Shown piece after piece: positions 25,861 to 36,190 of a stretch of 64,000 bases of DNA. This DNA comes from Saprospiraceae bacterium. Its GTDB lineage: Bacteria > Bacteroidota > Bacteroidia > Chitinophagales > Saprospiraceae. How positions within the stretch are numbered: the first letter of the stretch is position 1; every line of letters begins with the position of its first letter. The position numbers and the translations under genes were made by a program. The notes beneath the pieces are model-generated. The model was not told where the DNA came from and did no database searches. It was given only the letters and a program-made list of their open reading frames with translations. The DNA is taken from the NCBI GenBank assembly GCA_029262995.1, contig JAJCYH010000015.1, positions 48,859-112,858 on the forward strand. The letters run 5' to 3'.

Positions 25861-27242
25861 TATAATCCAAATTGATCAATAAGATAAACAAGACTCGTGA
25901 TAGATGCTGCACCAAGTTTTAATTCTCTTTCATTTACGTTCTTATAAACATCTGCCGCAGTATGATGAAAGTCAAAATATCTCTGACCATCAGGTTTGAA
26001 TCCAATCAATAATCCATTCTGTGATTTAAGAGGACCTATATCAGCGCCACCACCACCAGGCTTTAAATAAAGATCATAGGGATCTAAAAATTCGCTAAAC
26101 TCCTGGAGATTAGCAAGGTATTTGGGAAATACTTCTGCCGTAGCTGTGCAAGTAAATCCTCGTGGCGTAAATCCTCCGCTATCAGATTCGATAGCAGCCA
26201 GATGAAATTCCCCTTTTCTGTTTGATTCTTCTGCATACTTCTTTCCGCCGCCAAGACCATTTTCTTCATTCATAAAAAGCACACATCTCAATGTTCTTTT
26301 CGGTTTATAATCTATAGCACTAAAATTTGCAAATACCTGCATCGAGTGTACACATCCAGATCCATCATCATGAGCACCACCTCCAACATCCCACGAATCA
26401 AGATGACCACCAACAAGGATGATTTCATCAGCATGGGTGGTCCCTCTGATTTCAGCTACTACATTATAGGAAATGGTATCAGGCAATAGGCGTGCATAAT
26501 TTCTCACATAAGCTTCAACAGGATAGGATTCCAAAGCATTGTGCAGCTTATTAGCGTCATTGGTACTTATAGCAATGGATGGAATAGGTTCAACGCCTTC
26601 TTGATAAGATTGAACACCGGTATGTGGAAGGTCATCATGTTTTGTCGTCATTGATCGGACCAAGACGGCAACAGCACCATATTTAGAGGCTCGAGAGGCA
26701 CCATGGACTCGTTGGTCCACAGCTTCACCGTAAGCATATCCAGTATTGATTCTTGTTTGACTCATCGGTCGATTAAAGAATACGATTTTGCCTTCGATAT
26801 TTTTGCGGCCAAGAAGTTCAAGCGTATCCAAGCCGAATACTTCAATGACGGGAGCTTGTATTCCTTTATCACCGGTACCGATACTATTGCCAAGAGACAA
26901 GGCATTTAATGCCAAAGAAGTGCCACCGTATATGATTTCTACAAATTCCTTGGCTCCTCTTTCCCACCTTGGAACCGTACATTCTTGCTTGTACACAGTA
27001 TCTACTCCAGGCATGCTTGCTAGCACTTCAAAGGTATAGTCCACTGCATCTAAGGCATTCTGACTGCCAGCAAGTCTTCCTCCAATACTATCCGACAGAT
27101 ATTGCAACCACTGATGACATTGTCCATGGTCAAGACTATATTCATAAAAATCTTTTACTTTAAAGGCATGTTCGTTCTGTGCATAAATTCCTTTGCTTGA
27201 TATAATACAGACAAATAGAAAAGAAAGCAATAATTTTTGCAT
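25860..27242 (-). CDS. M28 family zinc aminopeptidase, secreted
   Basis: A 460-residue protein with a signal peptide (to about residue 21, ending GIYAQ). A protease-associated (PA) domain lies at about 130-250. The M28 catalytic domain follows, with the zinc ligands in GGHLDSWDVGGGAHDDGSG near 279-297, the catalytic FMNEENGLGG near 325-334, the next ligand in AIESDSGG and a final His near the end (DFHHTAAD). It removes amino acids or dipeptides from peptides outside the cytoplasm. It is the first gene of a two-gene unit with hpt. Confidence 0.9.
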   Translation of the reverse strand: MQKLLLSFLFVCIISSKGIYAQNEHAFKVKDFYEYSLDHGQCHQWLQYLSDSIGGRLAGSQNALDAVDYTFEVLASMPGVDTVYKQECTVPRWERGAKEFVEIIYGGTSLALNALSLGNSIGTGDKGIQAPVIEVFGLDTLELLGRKNIEGKIVFFNRPMSQTRINTGYAYGEAVDQRVHGASRASKYGAVAVLVRSMTTKHDDLPHTGVQSYQEGVEPIPSIAISTNDANKLHNALESYPVEAYVRNYARLLPDTISYNVVAEIRGTTHADEIILVGGHLDSWDVGGGAHDDGSGCVHSMQVFANFSAIDYKPKRTLRCVLFMNEENGLGGGKKYAEESNRKGEFHLAAIESDSGGFTPRGFTCTATAEVFPKYLANLQEFSEFLDPYDLYLKPGGGGADIGPLKSQNGLLIGFKPDGQRYFDFHHTAADVYKNVNERELKLGAASITSLVYLIDQFGL

Positions 27243-27386
27243 AAATCAATTTTTGAATTTATAAAAGGCTTTTGACTGGCTCTAATTTAGTTTAAATTCA
27301 TTAATTCCAATGAGAACCTAAGTCAGCAAATATTTATTGTAATCATTGTTAATCTTATAAAATTTACTAACATTGTTAAAAGCCAT

Positions 27387-27394
27387 TAGTTTTG
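27387..27394 (+). promoter_or_regulatory. Bacteroidota -7 box upstream of the DUF3078 gene
   Basis: TAGTTTTG fits the TAnnTTTG consensus. It lies 67 bp before the ATG. No clear -33 TTG at the right distance is seen. Confidence 0.4.
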
Positions 27395-27460
27395 TGACAA
27401 TTTTGAACAAGTGGCGTTTAATTCTATTTAATTATTATAACCAAAACTTACGAGTGAATT

Positions 27461-28381
27461 ATGAGAACTTTCTTTAAATTATGTATTCTGTTTTTAATGG
27501 CAACTCCTGCATTCAGCCAATCCATTGGAGAATTGAAAGAAATGCAATCAGAAAAGAAAGCCTATATAGCAGATTTGCAATCACAGATTGATGCTGCACA
27601 AACCGAAGTAAAAGACATTCAACTTGAAATAGATAAGCTGTCTGGATGGAAGAAAGGATTTACAGGGCTTATTGGCTTTAGTATCAATAACTCTAACGGT
27701 TGGGTAGCCAACCCTAATCCTGAAGCTTCATCTTCAGCGTTAAACATTGGACTATCTGCTTACGCTAACCGTTTAGGGGATAAGTATTTTTGGAATAACA
27801 AAGCTATTTTAACGAAATCATGGCAGGATGTTGATTTGACCGAAGCCGATAGAATGGCAGAGAATGATGGATTATTTGATAATGGCACCATTGATATCTT
27901 TAATCTTCAATCTTTGTATGGTTATAAATTGAATGACAAACTGGCGATTTCAGCAATGGCAGATTTGAATACGTCGGTTGGTAACTTCCTTGACCCCGGT
28001 GTTTTGGATATTGGTGCTGGAATAACATGGTTGCCATCTTCTAATATGACAATTGTTGTTCATCCATTAAACTATCACATAGCCTTTTCTGGTGTAGACG
28101 GCGTTGCAACAGAAGGATCTATTGGTGCTAAATTAAGAGCAGATTACAACCAAACTTTTAATTTGGCCGATAAAAAAGTTACCTGGACAACTACTTTGAT
28201 GACTTTTATACCATATACAAGTAATGAACCTACATTATTCGAGTATACATGGTTGAATACTTTCTCTTTAGAATTGTGGAAAGGTATTGGTGTAGGTATA
28301 GGATTTGGATTGAGAAATGCAGAATTCGAGTCTGTAGATACACAGAGCTATACTTCTTTGGGGCTGACTTATAGTTTTTAA
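27461..28381 (+). CDS. DUF3078 outer-membrane beta-barrel protein
   Basis: A 306-residue protein with a signal peptide (to about residue 20, ending AFSQ), a short coiled coil (about 25-60) and then a DUF3078 domain starting SGWKKGFTGLIGFSINNSNG. The alternating hydrophobic pattern and final aromatic residue (TYSF) fit an outer-membrane barrel. Its function is unknown. It stands alone between divergent and co-directional core genes. The ATG at 27461 follows a leader of about 60 bp. Confidence 0.8.
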   Translation: MRTFFKLCILFLMATPAFSQSIGELKEMQSEKKAYIADLQSQIDAAQTEVKDIQLEIDKLSGWKKGFTGLIGFSINNSNGWVANPNPEASSSALNIGLSAYANRLGDKYFWNNKAILTKSWQDVDLTEADRMAENDGLFDNGTIDIFNLQSLYGYKLNDKLAISAMADLNTSVGNFLDPGVLDIGAGITWLPSSNMTIVVHPLNYHIAFSGVDGVATEGSIGAKLRADYNQTFNLADKKVTWTTTLMTFIPYTSNEPTLFEYTWLNTFSLELWKGIGVGIGFGLRNAEFESVDTQSYTSLGLTYSF

Positions 28382-28636
28382 TTTAAGGCTATATTTTTTT
28401 CTTCGGCACTTTTGGCAGGCGGGAAAGATCTAGGCTGCTTTTTCAATGACCTGCTAATTTCTTGCTTTCTAAATTGCTGAAACGCGCACCAATATAATGG
28501 AGCTCAAACAATCAGCAATTTTTTGCGAATGTTTCGAAAAGCAGGAGCCCATTTACAAAAGCTAGGCCGATCAATAATTAGTTTTTAGGGATGTAGAAAG
28601 AAAGCGAGTATAAAAAAGAAATAATACTTTTACCCC

Positions 28637-31423
28637 ATGAGTAAAAAGAAACTTTTCCTTCTCGATGGTCACGCCCTCGTCTATAGAGCACATTACGCAT
28701 TTATCAACAGGCCTTTGATCAACTCCAAAGGCATCAACACTTCAGCCATAACAGGATTTGTCAGATTTTTATGGGATGTGTTGCGCAATCAGAATGCTAC
28801 ACATATCGCTGTTGCTTTTGATCCACAAGGTCCCACCTTCAGGCATGAAGAATTCGAAGCGTATAAAGCCAACCGTGAAGCCATGCCAGAAGACATCAGC
28901 ATAGCTCTTCCTTATATCAATGAAATCGTCAAAGCTTTCAATATTCCAATTCTTACTATTCCTGGCTTTGAAGCTGATGATGTCATTGGTACTATATGCA
29001 AACAAGCAGCGAATGAAGGTTTTGAAGTATTTATGGTCACGCCAGATAAGGATTTTGCCCAGTTGGTTTCAGATAAAATATTTATCTATAAACCTTCAAG
29101 GTCTGGAAATGGAGTCGAAATTATGGGCGTTCCAGAAGTTTTGGAAAAGTGGGAAATTGATAAGGTAGATCAAGTCATAGATGTACTCAGTATGCAAGGC
29201 GATAGCGTAGACAATATTCCAGGGATTCCAGGGATAGGCGCTAAGACTGCAGTTAAACTACTAAAGGAGTTTGGCTCCCTAGAAGGACTGCTTGAAAACA
29301 AAGATAAACTGAAAGGCAAACAAAAAGAGAATGTAACCAATTTCGAAGATCAAGCTAAAATATCAAAATGGTTGGCTACGATCAAATTGGATGTTCCCAT
29401 ACAGTTTAATGCTGATAATTACAAGGTAGAAGAGTATAATCGAGATGAACTTTCTAATATTTTTAAAGAACTTGAGTTCAGAACTCTTGCCGAAAGTATT
29501 CTAGGTATATCTGAACCAGTGCAAGGTGACTTGTTTGGCGGTTCAGTAAAAAAGGATGCCCCAAAGGCAAACACAGTGAGCGCTAGTGAAAATTATTCAG
29601 TAGGTGATTATAATATTTCTACAGTAGATCACGATTACAAGATGGTGGATAGTGAAGTTGAAATGAAATCACTTGCCAAACTGCTTGAATCACAAAAGGC
29701 AATTAGCTTTGATACCGAAACAACGGGCATCGATGTCAACCAAGCAGAACTGGTAGGACTCGCCTTTTCGTTTGAAAAACACAAAGCATACTATGTTCCT
29801 ATCCCGGAAGACAAAGAAGAAGCGATGAAGAGAGTCGCTATATTCAAGCCTGCTCTGGAGAACAGTAATATTATTAAAATTGGTCAGAATATTAAGTTTG
29901 ACTTATTGATGATGAAATGGTACGGTGTTGAATTGGGTGGTAACTATTTCGATACCATGATTGCTCATTATCTTCTTGAACCAGACCTTAGACACAAACT
30001 GGATTATATTTCGGAGGCTATGTTGAATTATAAGATGGTTCCTATCGAAAACTTAATTGGTAAGCGGGGTAAGAATCAGTTGAGCATGCGCGATATTGAT
30101 CCTGAGAAAGTGACGGAATATGCAGGAGAAGATGCGGATATCACATTGCAGATTCATTCTATTCTCAGTGCGGAACTTGAAAAAGAAGAATTGACTCAGC
30201 TTAATGAAACAATTGAGACTCCTTTGATTAATGTGCTTGCGCAAATGGAATTTGAAGGGGTAAGAATTGATGGTGAGTTTTTGAATAATTACTCCACTCA
30301 ATTGGAGAAGATGATAATGGATGAAGAAAGAGTAATCTATCAGATGGCAGGCGTTAACTTCAACATAGCAAGTCCTAAACAGGTAGGTGAAGTTCTGTTT
30401 GATAAAATGAAGATTCCCTACAGATGGAGAAAGACAAACAGTGGTCAATATTCTACTGACGTAGAAAAATTAAATGAACTTGCTTTTGATAATGAAATCG
30501 TTGACAAGATTTTAAGTTTTAGGAAATACTCAAAACTAAAGTCAACCTATGTCGATGCATTACCATTAATGATCAATGCAAAAACAGGTCGTGTACACAG
30601 TAATTTTAACCAGGCAAGAGCAGCCACTGGAAGGTTGAGTTCTGAGAATCCAAACCTTCAGAATATCCCGATCAAAGATGAGGCAGGAAGAGAAATCCGT
30701 AAAGCCTTTATTCCTCGTGATGAGGATCATATTTTATTGGCTGCCGATTATTCTCAAATAGAATTGAGGTTGATAGCAGAAATTTCTAAAGATGATTTCA
30801 TGCTAGAAGCTTTCAATGCAGGCAGAGATTTTCATAAAGCGACTGCAGCAAAAGTGTATAATGTAGACTTTGATGATGTTACCCCAGAACAAAGGAGAAA
30901 CGCAAAGACGGTGAATTTCTCCATCATTTATGGTGCAGGAGCGACGAACCTTTCCAGACAGTTAGGCATCAAAAGAACCGAGGCTAAAGATCTCATCGAT
31001 AACTACTTCAAGCAATTTCAAGGGCTTCAGGCGTATATGAATGACACCATCGAGTATGCCAGAGAAAATGGATATGTAAAAACCTTGGTAGGAAGAAAAA
31101 GAATATTAAGAGATATTAACTCACGAAATGGTTTGGCTAGATCAAATGCTGAACGTATGGCAATCAATACACCAATTCAGGGTTCTGCTGCAGATATGAT
31201 AAAGCTGGCAATGATTAAAATTCATGATGTATTGAAGGACGGCAAATTCAAATCAAAAATGATCATGCAAGTACATGATGAATTGGTGTTTGATGTTTAC
31301 AAACTGGAATTGGAGGATATTAAAGCCTTGGTCATTGAGCATATGAAAAATGCTCTTCCAGAATTATCAGTACCAATCGTTGTAGAAGTGGGTATTGGGC
31401 AAAACTGGCTTGAGGCCCATTAA
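28637..31423 (+). CDS. polA: DNA polymerase I
   Basis: A 928-residue enzyme with all three domains. The 5'-3' exonuclease is at about 1-300 (LLDGHALVYRAHYAF, DVIGT, PGIPGIGAKTA). The 3'-5' proofreading domain is at about 330-530 and keeps the catalytic SFDTETTGID. The polymerase domain is at about 560-928, with motif A DYSQIELRLIAEIS, the O-helix region RRNAKTVNFSIIYG and motif C QVHDELVF. It fills gaps and removes RNA primers in replication and repair. Its stop codon touches the stop of the convergent BNR gene with no gap. A near-match -7 box (TACTTTTA) ends only a few bases before the ATG, implying a very short leader. Confidence 0.97.
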   Translation: MSKKKLFLLDGHALVYRAHYAFINRPLINSKGINTSAITGFVRFLWDVLRNQNATHIAVAFDPQGPTFRHEEFEAYKANREAMPEDISIALPYINEIVKAFNIPILTIPGFEADDVIGTICKQAANEGFEVFMVTPDKDFAQLVSDKIFIYKPSRSGNGVEIMGVPEVLEKWEIDKVDQVIDVLSMQGDSVDNIPGIPGIGAKTAVKLLKEFGSLEGLLENKDKLKGKQKENVTNFEDQAKISKWLATIKLDVPIQFNADNYKVEEYNRDELSNIFKELEFRTLAESILGISEPVQGDLFGGSVKKDAPKANTVSASENYSVGDYNISTVDHDYKMVDSEVEMKSLAKLLESQKAISFDTETTGIDVNQAELVGLAFSFEKHKAYYVPIPEDKEEAMKRVAIFKPALENSNIIKIGQNIKFDLLMMKWYGVELGGNYFDTMIAHYLLEPDLRHKLDYISEAMLNYKMVPIENLIGKRGKNQLSMRDIDPEKVTEYAGEDADITLQIHSILSAELEKEELTQLNETIETPLINVLAQMEFEGVRIDGEFLNNYSTQLEKMIMDEERVIYQMAGVNFNIASPKQVGEVLFDKMKIPYRWRKTNSGQYSTDVEKLNELAFDNEIVDKILSFRKYSKLKSTYVDALPLMINAKTGRVHSNFNQARAATGRLSSENPNLQNIPIKDEAGREIRKAFIPRDEDHILLAADYSQIELRLIAEISKDDFMLEAFNAGRDFHKATAAKVYNVDFDDVTPEQRRNAKTVNFSIIYGAGATNLSRQLGIKRTEAKDLIDNYFKQFQGLQAYMNDTIEYARENGYVKTLVGRKRILRDINSRNGLARSNAERMAINTPIQGSAADMIKLAMIKIHDVLKDGKFKSKMIMQVHDELVFDVYKLELEDIKALVIEHMKNALPELSVPIVVEVGIGQNWLEAH

Positions 31424-34400
31424 TTAATCCTCCAAACAATTTGCGTTAAGCGCCTCAAACAAGGCACCTGAATGTATTTCAAACCCTTCAAGTAGATCGA
31501 TTTGACCTTCAGAGGAATATCTTACATCAGCTCCCGTAAAAATCGAATTGTAAGCTTCAATAAAATCTGTGACCCTTTCATCGAGTACTTCTCCGTCTAA
31601 CACATCCATTGTTATAATCGAATTAGGTTTGCAATTAAATATAAAATACTGTCCCATTTGCGGAATTGCGCACGCCTGATTGCCTGGAAAGAAATAGTAT
31701 TCACCCATCAAGTTAGGCATAGAACACAATCTGGTCCAATCAAAGCTTTCGCTGTTGGTATTCCTTCTAACCAGTTTAACGGATGAAGGCGTAGTCTGAG
31801 CAATCAAACTAGGACTTGAATAAGGATCATCAAATTTTAAATCGAAAGCATCTGTAAAGTTCTGATTGCCGTAATTATTTATTATCATATAACTACCCAA
31901 GGATTCTGAATTGTTAAGTTCGGGCACAGGTAATATATTAATTCGGTTAGCTACAATCTTTCCATTAGGAAGAGTACCTATTCCTGGAAAAATTAATTCA
32001 ATTCCTGTATTCCCAAATGAATAGGTCCCGGAAGCATTCACATCTAATAGTGCAGAGCTGCCTCCGCCAAAGGGTGCATAACAGTCTTGAAAACTGGCAC
32101 CACCAATCATTGTGCCGTGGTTTAAGCCAACCTTATCGAGTACTTCACTTTGATCTTGATTAAATTGATAATAGGCAATAAAATTAGGATCGGTGGTGAC
32201 ATCCTCTTTTGTAAGATGCCTCAATGTTCTTATTTCATCTTCTGTAAGGCTTCTGTTCCAAAGACAGACTTCGTCTATTTCCCCAAAATAATTTCTACTG
32301 TTCCATGCTTTGTAACTTCCAACTTTCATGCTTGTAATGTCAAGAGGAGAAATGGCAATGTTGTGTCTGGATTGGACGCCATTTAGATATATTGAAATTC
32401 CATTAGGGTCCACCACCAGGGTTACATAAGACCATTCGTCTTGTGGTACTTCAAGATTGCTGTCCCACCACCATTGTCCTCCATTGAGCCAATGATATCC
32501 TAGAGTGTTATTGCCTTCTCTGAAGTTCAGACCTGCGGCATCACCATCATTCATTATGATGCTTGCATAATCTTCTTGAATACCTGCTGGTTTGATCCAA
32601 GCAGAAACTGTAAAATTGTTTGTAGTTATTCCGAGATTAGGCAGCTGCACCCAATCTCCTGAAGCTGTTGTCTTCATTGCCATACCTTGAAGGGTATCTG
32701 GTGAGCAATTGGACTGAACATAAACCATTGAATTAATGGTCTTGGTGTCGTTATTACTATCTGAGTCGGTAACGCTTAAAGTCACATCATATGACCCAGG
32801 TGAACCAAAGACTACAAGTGGGTTTCTTAATGCGGGATCACTGATGAACTGAGGTGCTGGTGTTATTGTCCATAGCCAATTCGTTCCATTATGTTCCACG
32901 ATTGAATATGAATCAAATTGTACAGAGTCCCTTTGACAATCTAGTGTATCCCTTGTAGTCATGGGTATTGTTTGTGGATCAAAAGACATGGGCATATCCG
33001 CTTCCCAGAATCCTCTGCCGCCTGATGCCATTCGGATTTTGCTCGTTGGATAAAATAATTTGAGATATTTCACATTTTGCACTACAGGAAGGCCAGAGTC
33101 ATACTGTACCCAAGTATTACTAGATTTTTGATAATAATAAAAACTGGCTTCAGTGATTGCATATACCAGTTCATCCGAACCACCATGATAAACTATATCT
33201 CTAATCTTATCATTGTCAAACACTGAACTGGTTCTATTGGTCCAAGAGACTCCTCCATTATCGCTCTTATAAATCTTTTGTCCATTGCCTCCATTTACGG
33301 TAGCTACCCATATCTCATTTTCGTCTAATGGGTTTGTCGTTATTTCAAGTCTCCACCTGTTGTTGCTTGGAATATCTGTTAATGCTGTCCAGCTAGATCC
33401 ACCATCTATTGTTTTATAGACTTTGCACCAGTCCCAATATCCTCCTATGGGTTGAAATACAGCATAGATTACTTCTGGATTGGATCTACAATATTCGATT
33501 TCAAGTACGCGACCTTGACCAAAATCATGCATGACATCCCATGTATTTCCGCCATCATATGATTTCCATATGATCGAATCTTTACCAGCGATCATATGAT
33601 CTGCATAATTCGGATGATGGTAAAGGCCAGAGGAGTAACTTGTTGTGTAACTTTCATTGGGAATGAGATTGACTGGATTCAAATTTGTTGTTGAACCGCC
33701 GATCTGTTCAGCTATCTTTTTAGAAACGGTATATCCAGTCCAATACTGATTAAAGTAGGTTGTTTTATTGGTTAATGGATTTACATATCCAGTTGCCTCC
33801 TCAACACCACCTACATTGTGGGAGTTTCCAGCACCATAATTTTCATATTGAACCGTATTTCCATTGTGGTATTTACCACCTACAAGCACGTCGTCATTCC
33901 AGCCCGAGCCAAATCCCCAGAAATCTAGTGCTGTTATGCCATATTTTCTTGATTCGTGGGATTGAAGATTGTCATTAGAAAAATTAATACCACCATCTGA
34001 CGCTATCCAAATATCTGATCCTGAAAGATGAATGGATTGAATATCTGCATGAATATCTGTTAATCGAGTTGAATTGGCAGCTCCAATGCTTGTGTAATTG
34101 TAACCACCATCTGAAGATTCACTGAGTCGCACGGTTCCAAACCAAATCAAATCAGCATCTGAAGGAGATACTTCCATGTCGAAATTATAGAATCCCTGAT
34201 GGTAACCACTACTATATGCTGCTGCATTCCAGGGCATCGTATTTATGGGATTATAAGGACCTCCAATTTGTCCTGAGGGTAAGTACCAGTTTAATCCAGA
34301 GTCATCACTTCTGTATATGCCTATCCATCCGTTATCACCCAATTTACTTGTACCAATTAGACAGGCATAGACTCTATTTGGGCTATCGGGGGAGACGGCA

Positions 34401-35407
34401 ATTTTTCCACCATTTTCAACTGCTTGAGCAGGCACCTCAGGAACATACCAGCCACTAGAGATAAGTGTCCAGTTAATGCCATTATTAGTTGATCTGTAAA
34501 GTTCAGATTTTTTTAGAGCATCATTTGATTTCAGCAAGTAGATGATATTGGAATTGTTTGGATGAAAGTCTAGATCCCAGCACTGTTCACTGAACAACTG
34601 GGACCAGCTGCTACCACTATCTATAGATTCATAGAGTCCGTTTCCAGAAACCAGAAAGATATGGTCCGTGTTTGATGGGTCAAATTTAATTTCATAGGAA
34701 GAGGATCCAACATAGTAATTTTCAGTCCATATTAATCCACCATCTGTTGATTTATACAATCTATTGTTTCCTGCTGCGTAAAAGATATCATCATTAGACG
34801 GATCGATTGCTACAGCTGTAATGCCATTACAGAAGACTTCATTTTTTGAAATTAACGCCCAGCTAAGTCCTTTGTCAATTGTTTTATATACGCCGCCAGC
34901 CTCTGTTCCGCAAATTAGCAGATCTGAGTTATTTGAGGATTGATCAATAGAGTACACATTAGCCTGTAATGAGACGGTCTGATTTTGGCCATTTTTATAA
35001 GTTTCAAATGGACCAATGGAAGACCAGACATCCATAGATTTATTCAGCGTGCTCCTTTTATTTTTTAAAAAATCATAGTGTTTTTTCTCCTGTTCTTTGT
35101 TGGGCAAAACAATTTTTGCGTTCTCATCTAGCAAATTTTCTACTCTTTTAATCCAGTGTTTATAGTTCTGTGTATGGATGGTTTTTTCAAAGGCATAAGT
35201 TTCGAAATATCGATTGTAAGCGTCAACAACTTCGTTTACGGAAGGGTTTTTGCTATACATTAATTGTGCCCATTGGGGTGCTATATCTATTTGATAGTCA
35301 CTTGGATATGCTTTGAACAGACTGATTGAGTTTTGCGTAAAGCAGGGAAAACAAAAAAGTAATAACTGGGGAATCATTACTATAGGTTTGAGTAAGTTAA
35401 AATGCAT
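31424..35407 (-). CDS. Large secreted protein with BNR/sortilin-like propeller, PKD and LamG domains
   Basis: A 1327-residue exported protein with an N-terminal signal (LLLFCFPCFTQ). Residues about 130-820 hold many BNR/VPS10-type propeller repeats of the form [YI]-K-[ST]-x-[DN]-x-G-x-x-W. A PKD domain follows (about 860-910, GSPGSYDVTLSVTDSDS), then a LamG/concanavalin-like domain (about 930-1090, FTVSAWIKPAG and IDEVCLWNRSLTEDEI). The C-terminal ~60 residues, with IDLLEGFEIHSGALFEA, resemble the 3-coathanger stack domain of Bacteroidota cell-surface proteins. I do not see a clear type IX secretion tail. It may bind or degrade surface glycans or adhere; no catalytic residues are clear. Confidence 0.8.
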   Translation of the reverse strand: MHFNLLKPIVMIPQLLLFCFPCFTQNSISLFKAYPSDYQIDIAPQWAQLMYSKNPSVNEVVDAYNRYFETYAFEKTIHTQNYKHWIKRVENLLDENAKIVLPNKEQEKKHYDFLKNKRSTLNKSMDVWSSIGPFETYKNGQNQTVSLQANVYSIDQSSNNSDLLICGTEAGGVYKTIDKGLSWALISKNEVFCNGITAVAIDPSNDDIFYAAGNNRLYKSTDGGLIWTENYYVGSSSYEIKFDPSNTDHIFLVSGNGLYESIDSGSSWSQLFSEQCWDLDFHPNNSNIIYLLKSNDALKKSELYRSTNNGINWTLISSGWYVPEVPAQAVENGGKIAVSPDSPNRVYACLIGTSKLGDNGWIGIYRSDDSGLNWYLPSGQIGGPYNPINTMPWNAAAYSSGYHQGFYNFDMEVSPSDADLIWFGTVRLSESSDGGYNYTSIGAANSTRLTDIHADIQSIHLSGSDIWIASDGGINFSNDNLQSHESRKYGITALDFWGFGSGWNDDVLVGGKYHNGNTVQYENYGAGNSHNVGGVEEATGYVNPLTNKTTYFNQYWTGYTVSKKIAEQIGGSTTNLNPVNLIPNESYTTSYSSGLYHHPNYADHMIAGKDSIIWKSYDGGNTWDVMHDFGQGRVLEIEYCRSNPEVIYAVFQPIGGYWDWCKVYKTIDGGSSWTALTDIPSNNRWRLEITTNPLDENEIWVATVNGGNGQKIYKSDNGGVSWTNRTSSVFDNDKIRDIVYHGGSDELVYAITEASFYYYQKSSNTWVQYDSGLPVVQNVKYLKLFYPTSKIRMASGGRGFWEADMPMSFDPQTIPMTTRDTLDCQRDSVQFDSYSIVEHNGTNWLWTITPAPQFISDPALRNPLVVFGSPGSYDVTLSVTDSDSNNDTKTINSMVYVQSNCSPDTLQGMAMKTTASGDWVQLPNLGITTNNFTVSAWIKPAGIQEDYASIIMNDGDAAGLNFREGNNTLGYHWLNGGQWWWDSNLEVPQDEWSYVTLVVDPNGISIYLNGVQSRHNIAISPLDITSMKVGSYKAWNSRNYFGEIDEVCLWNRSLTEDEIRTLRHLTKEDVTTDPNFIAYYQFNQDQSEVLDKVGLNHGTMIGGASFQDCYAPFGGGSSALLDVNASGTYSFGNTGIELIFPGIGTLPNGKIVANRINILPVPELNNSESLGSYMIINNYGNQNFTDAFDLKFDDPYSSPSLIAQTTPSSVKLVRRNTNSESFDWTRLCSMPNLMGEYYFFPGNQACAIPQMGQYFIFNCKPNSIITMDVLDGEVLDERVTDFIEAYNSIFTGADVRYSSEGQIDLLEGFEIHSGALFEALNANCLED

Positions 35408-35511
35408 AAAAGTGAAATTATAAAGGTCAAATAGAGTACAGAATTTGTAAGAAACGTTAAATTACGTACTAATCCGTTATACCTGAGTTAATTAAAAGAT
35501 AAATTCTTTAT

Positions 35512-35519
35512 TACATTTG
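35512..35519 (+). promoter_or_regulatory. Bacteroidota -7 box of the TlpA-like gene
   Basis: TACATTTG matches TAnnTTTG. TTA at 35488-35490 is at the right distance (21 bp) for a weak -33 element. The start codon is 42 bp downstream. Confidence 0.55.
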
Positions 35520-35561
35520 CGGAAAATTATAGATTGACCTTAATTAATTAAATGCACACAC

Positions 35562-36059
35562 ATGAAAATTATTACTTCTTTCCTTTTCTTGATCTTAGGC
35601 TGCTTTTTATTGAGCTCCTTTGATTCACCATCTTCAACCATTCCAGATATAAATTTAAAAACATTGGATGGTAAAACAGTAAACATAAGAGATTTTGTAG
35701 GCAATGACAAAGTCACCATTATAAGCTTTTGGGCGACATGGTGCAGTCCGTGTAAGCTAGAATTAGATGCCATTTCAGAGATTTATGCAGACTGGCAAGC
35801 AGAATATGATGTAGAGTTAGTAGCTATTAGTGTTGATGATGCCAGAACACTAGCAAAAGTTCCTGCATTGGTTGAAACTAAGGGATGGGAATACACCATT
35901 TTAGCCGATGTGAAGAGAGAGCTTCAAAAAGCACTTAACTTTCAAACGGTTCCACAAACTTTTTTGCTTGATAAATCAGGCAAAATTGTTTATACTCATA
36001 CTGGTTATACGCCTGGGGATGAATACGAGCTGGAAGAGGAATTAAAAAAATTGAAGTAA
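35562..36059 (+). CDS. TlpA-like thioredoxin-fold protein, exported
   Basis: A 165-residue protein with an N-terminal signal or anchor (LFLILGCFLLSSF; the Cys in LGC could be a lipobox). The thioredoxin fold has the active-site ISFWATWCSPCK near 65-76 and the cis-proline region TVPQTFLLD near 130-138. The family acts as a disulfide reductase or thiol donor outside the cytoplasm, for example in cytochrome maturation. It stands alone, with its own promoter and terminator. Confidence 0.88.
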   Translation: MKIITSFLFLILGCFLLSSFDSPSSTIPDINLKTLDGKTVNIRDFVGNDKVTIISFWATWCSPCKLELDAISEIYADWQAEYDVELVAISVDDARTLAKVPALVETKGWEYTILADVKRELQKALNFQTVPQTFLLDKSGKIVYTHTGYTPGDEYELEEELKKLK

Positions 36060-36086
36060 GTAAATAATAGTTCGACAATAAACATT

Positions 36087-36118
36087 AAAGGGTTTGTCTA
36101 TCAGATGAACCCTTTTTT
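36087..36118 (+). terminator. Terminator after the TlpA-like gene
   Basis: AAAGGGTT, 13-base loop, AACCCTTT with a longer T-run. It lies 28 bp after the stop codon. Confidence 0.75.
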
Positions 36119-36141
36119 ATTTGCTGTGTTTGAATGAGGAC

Positions 36142-36173
36142 TTGCCTTCATTATATAATTTAATTTACTTTTG
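36142..36173 (+). promoter_or_regulatory. Promoter of the PaaE-like reductase gene
   Basis: TTG at 36142-36144, 21 bp, then TACTTTTG at 36166-36173, a good Bacteroidota -33/-7 pair. It ends 17 bp before ATG 36191. This argues against the GTG at 36173 as a start, since that codon overlaps the -7 box. Confidence 0.65.
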
Positions 36174-36190
36174 TGCTCAAATTTTTTAGA

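Noticed and set aside
30053..30448. 131-codon minus-strand frame inside polA
   Set aside because: It lies wholly inside the DNA polymerase I gene and has no recognisable features.
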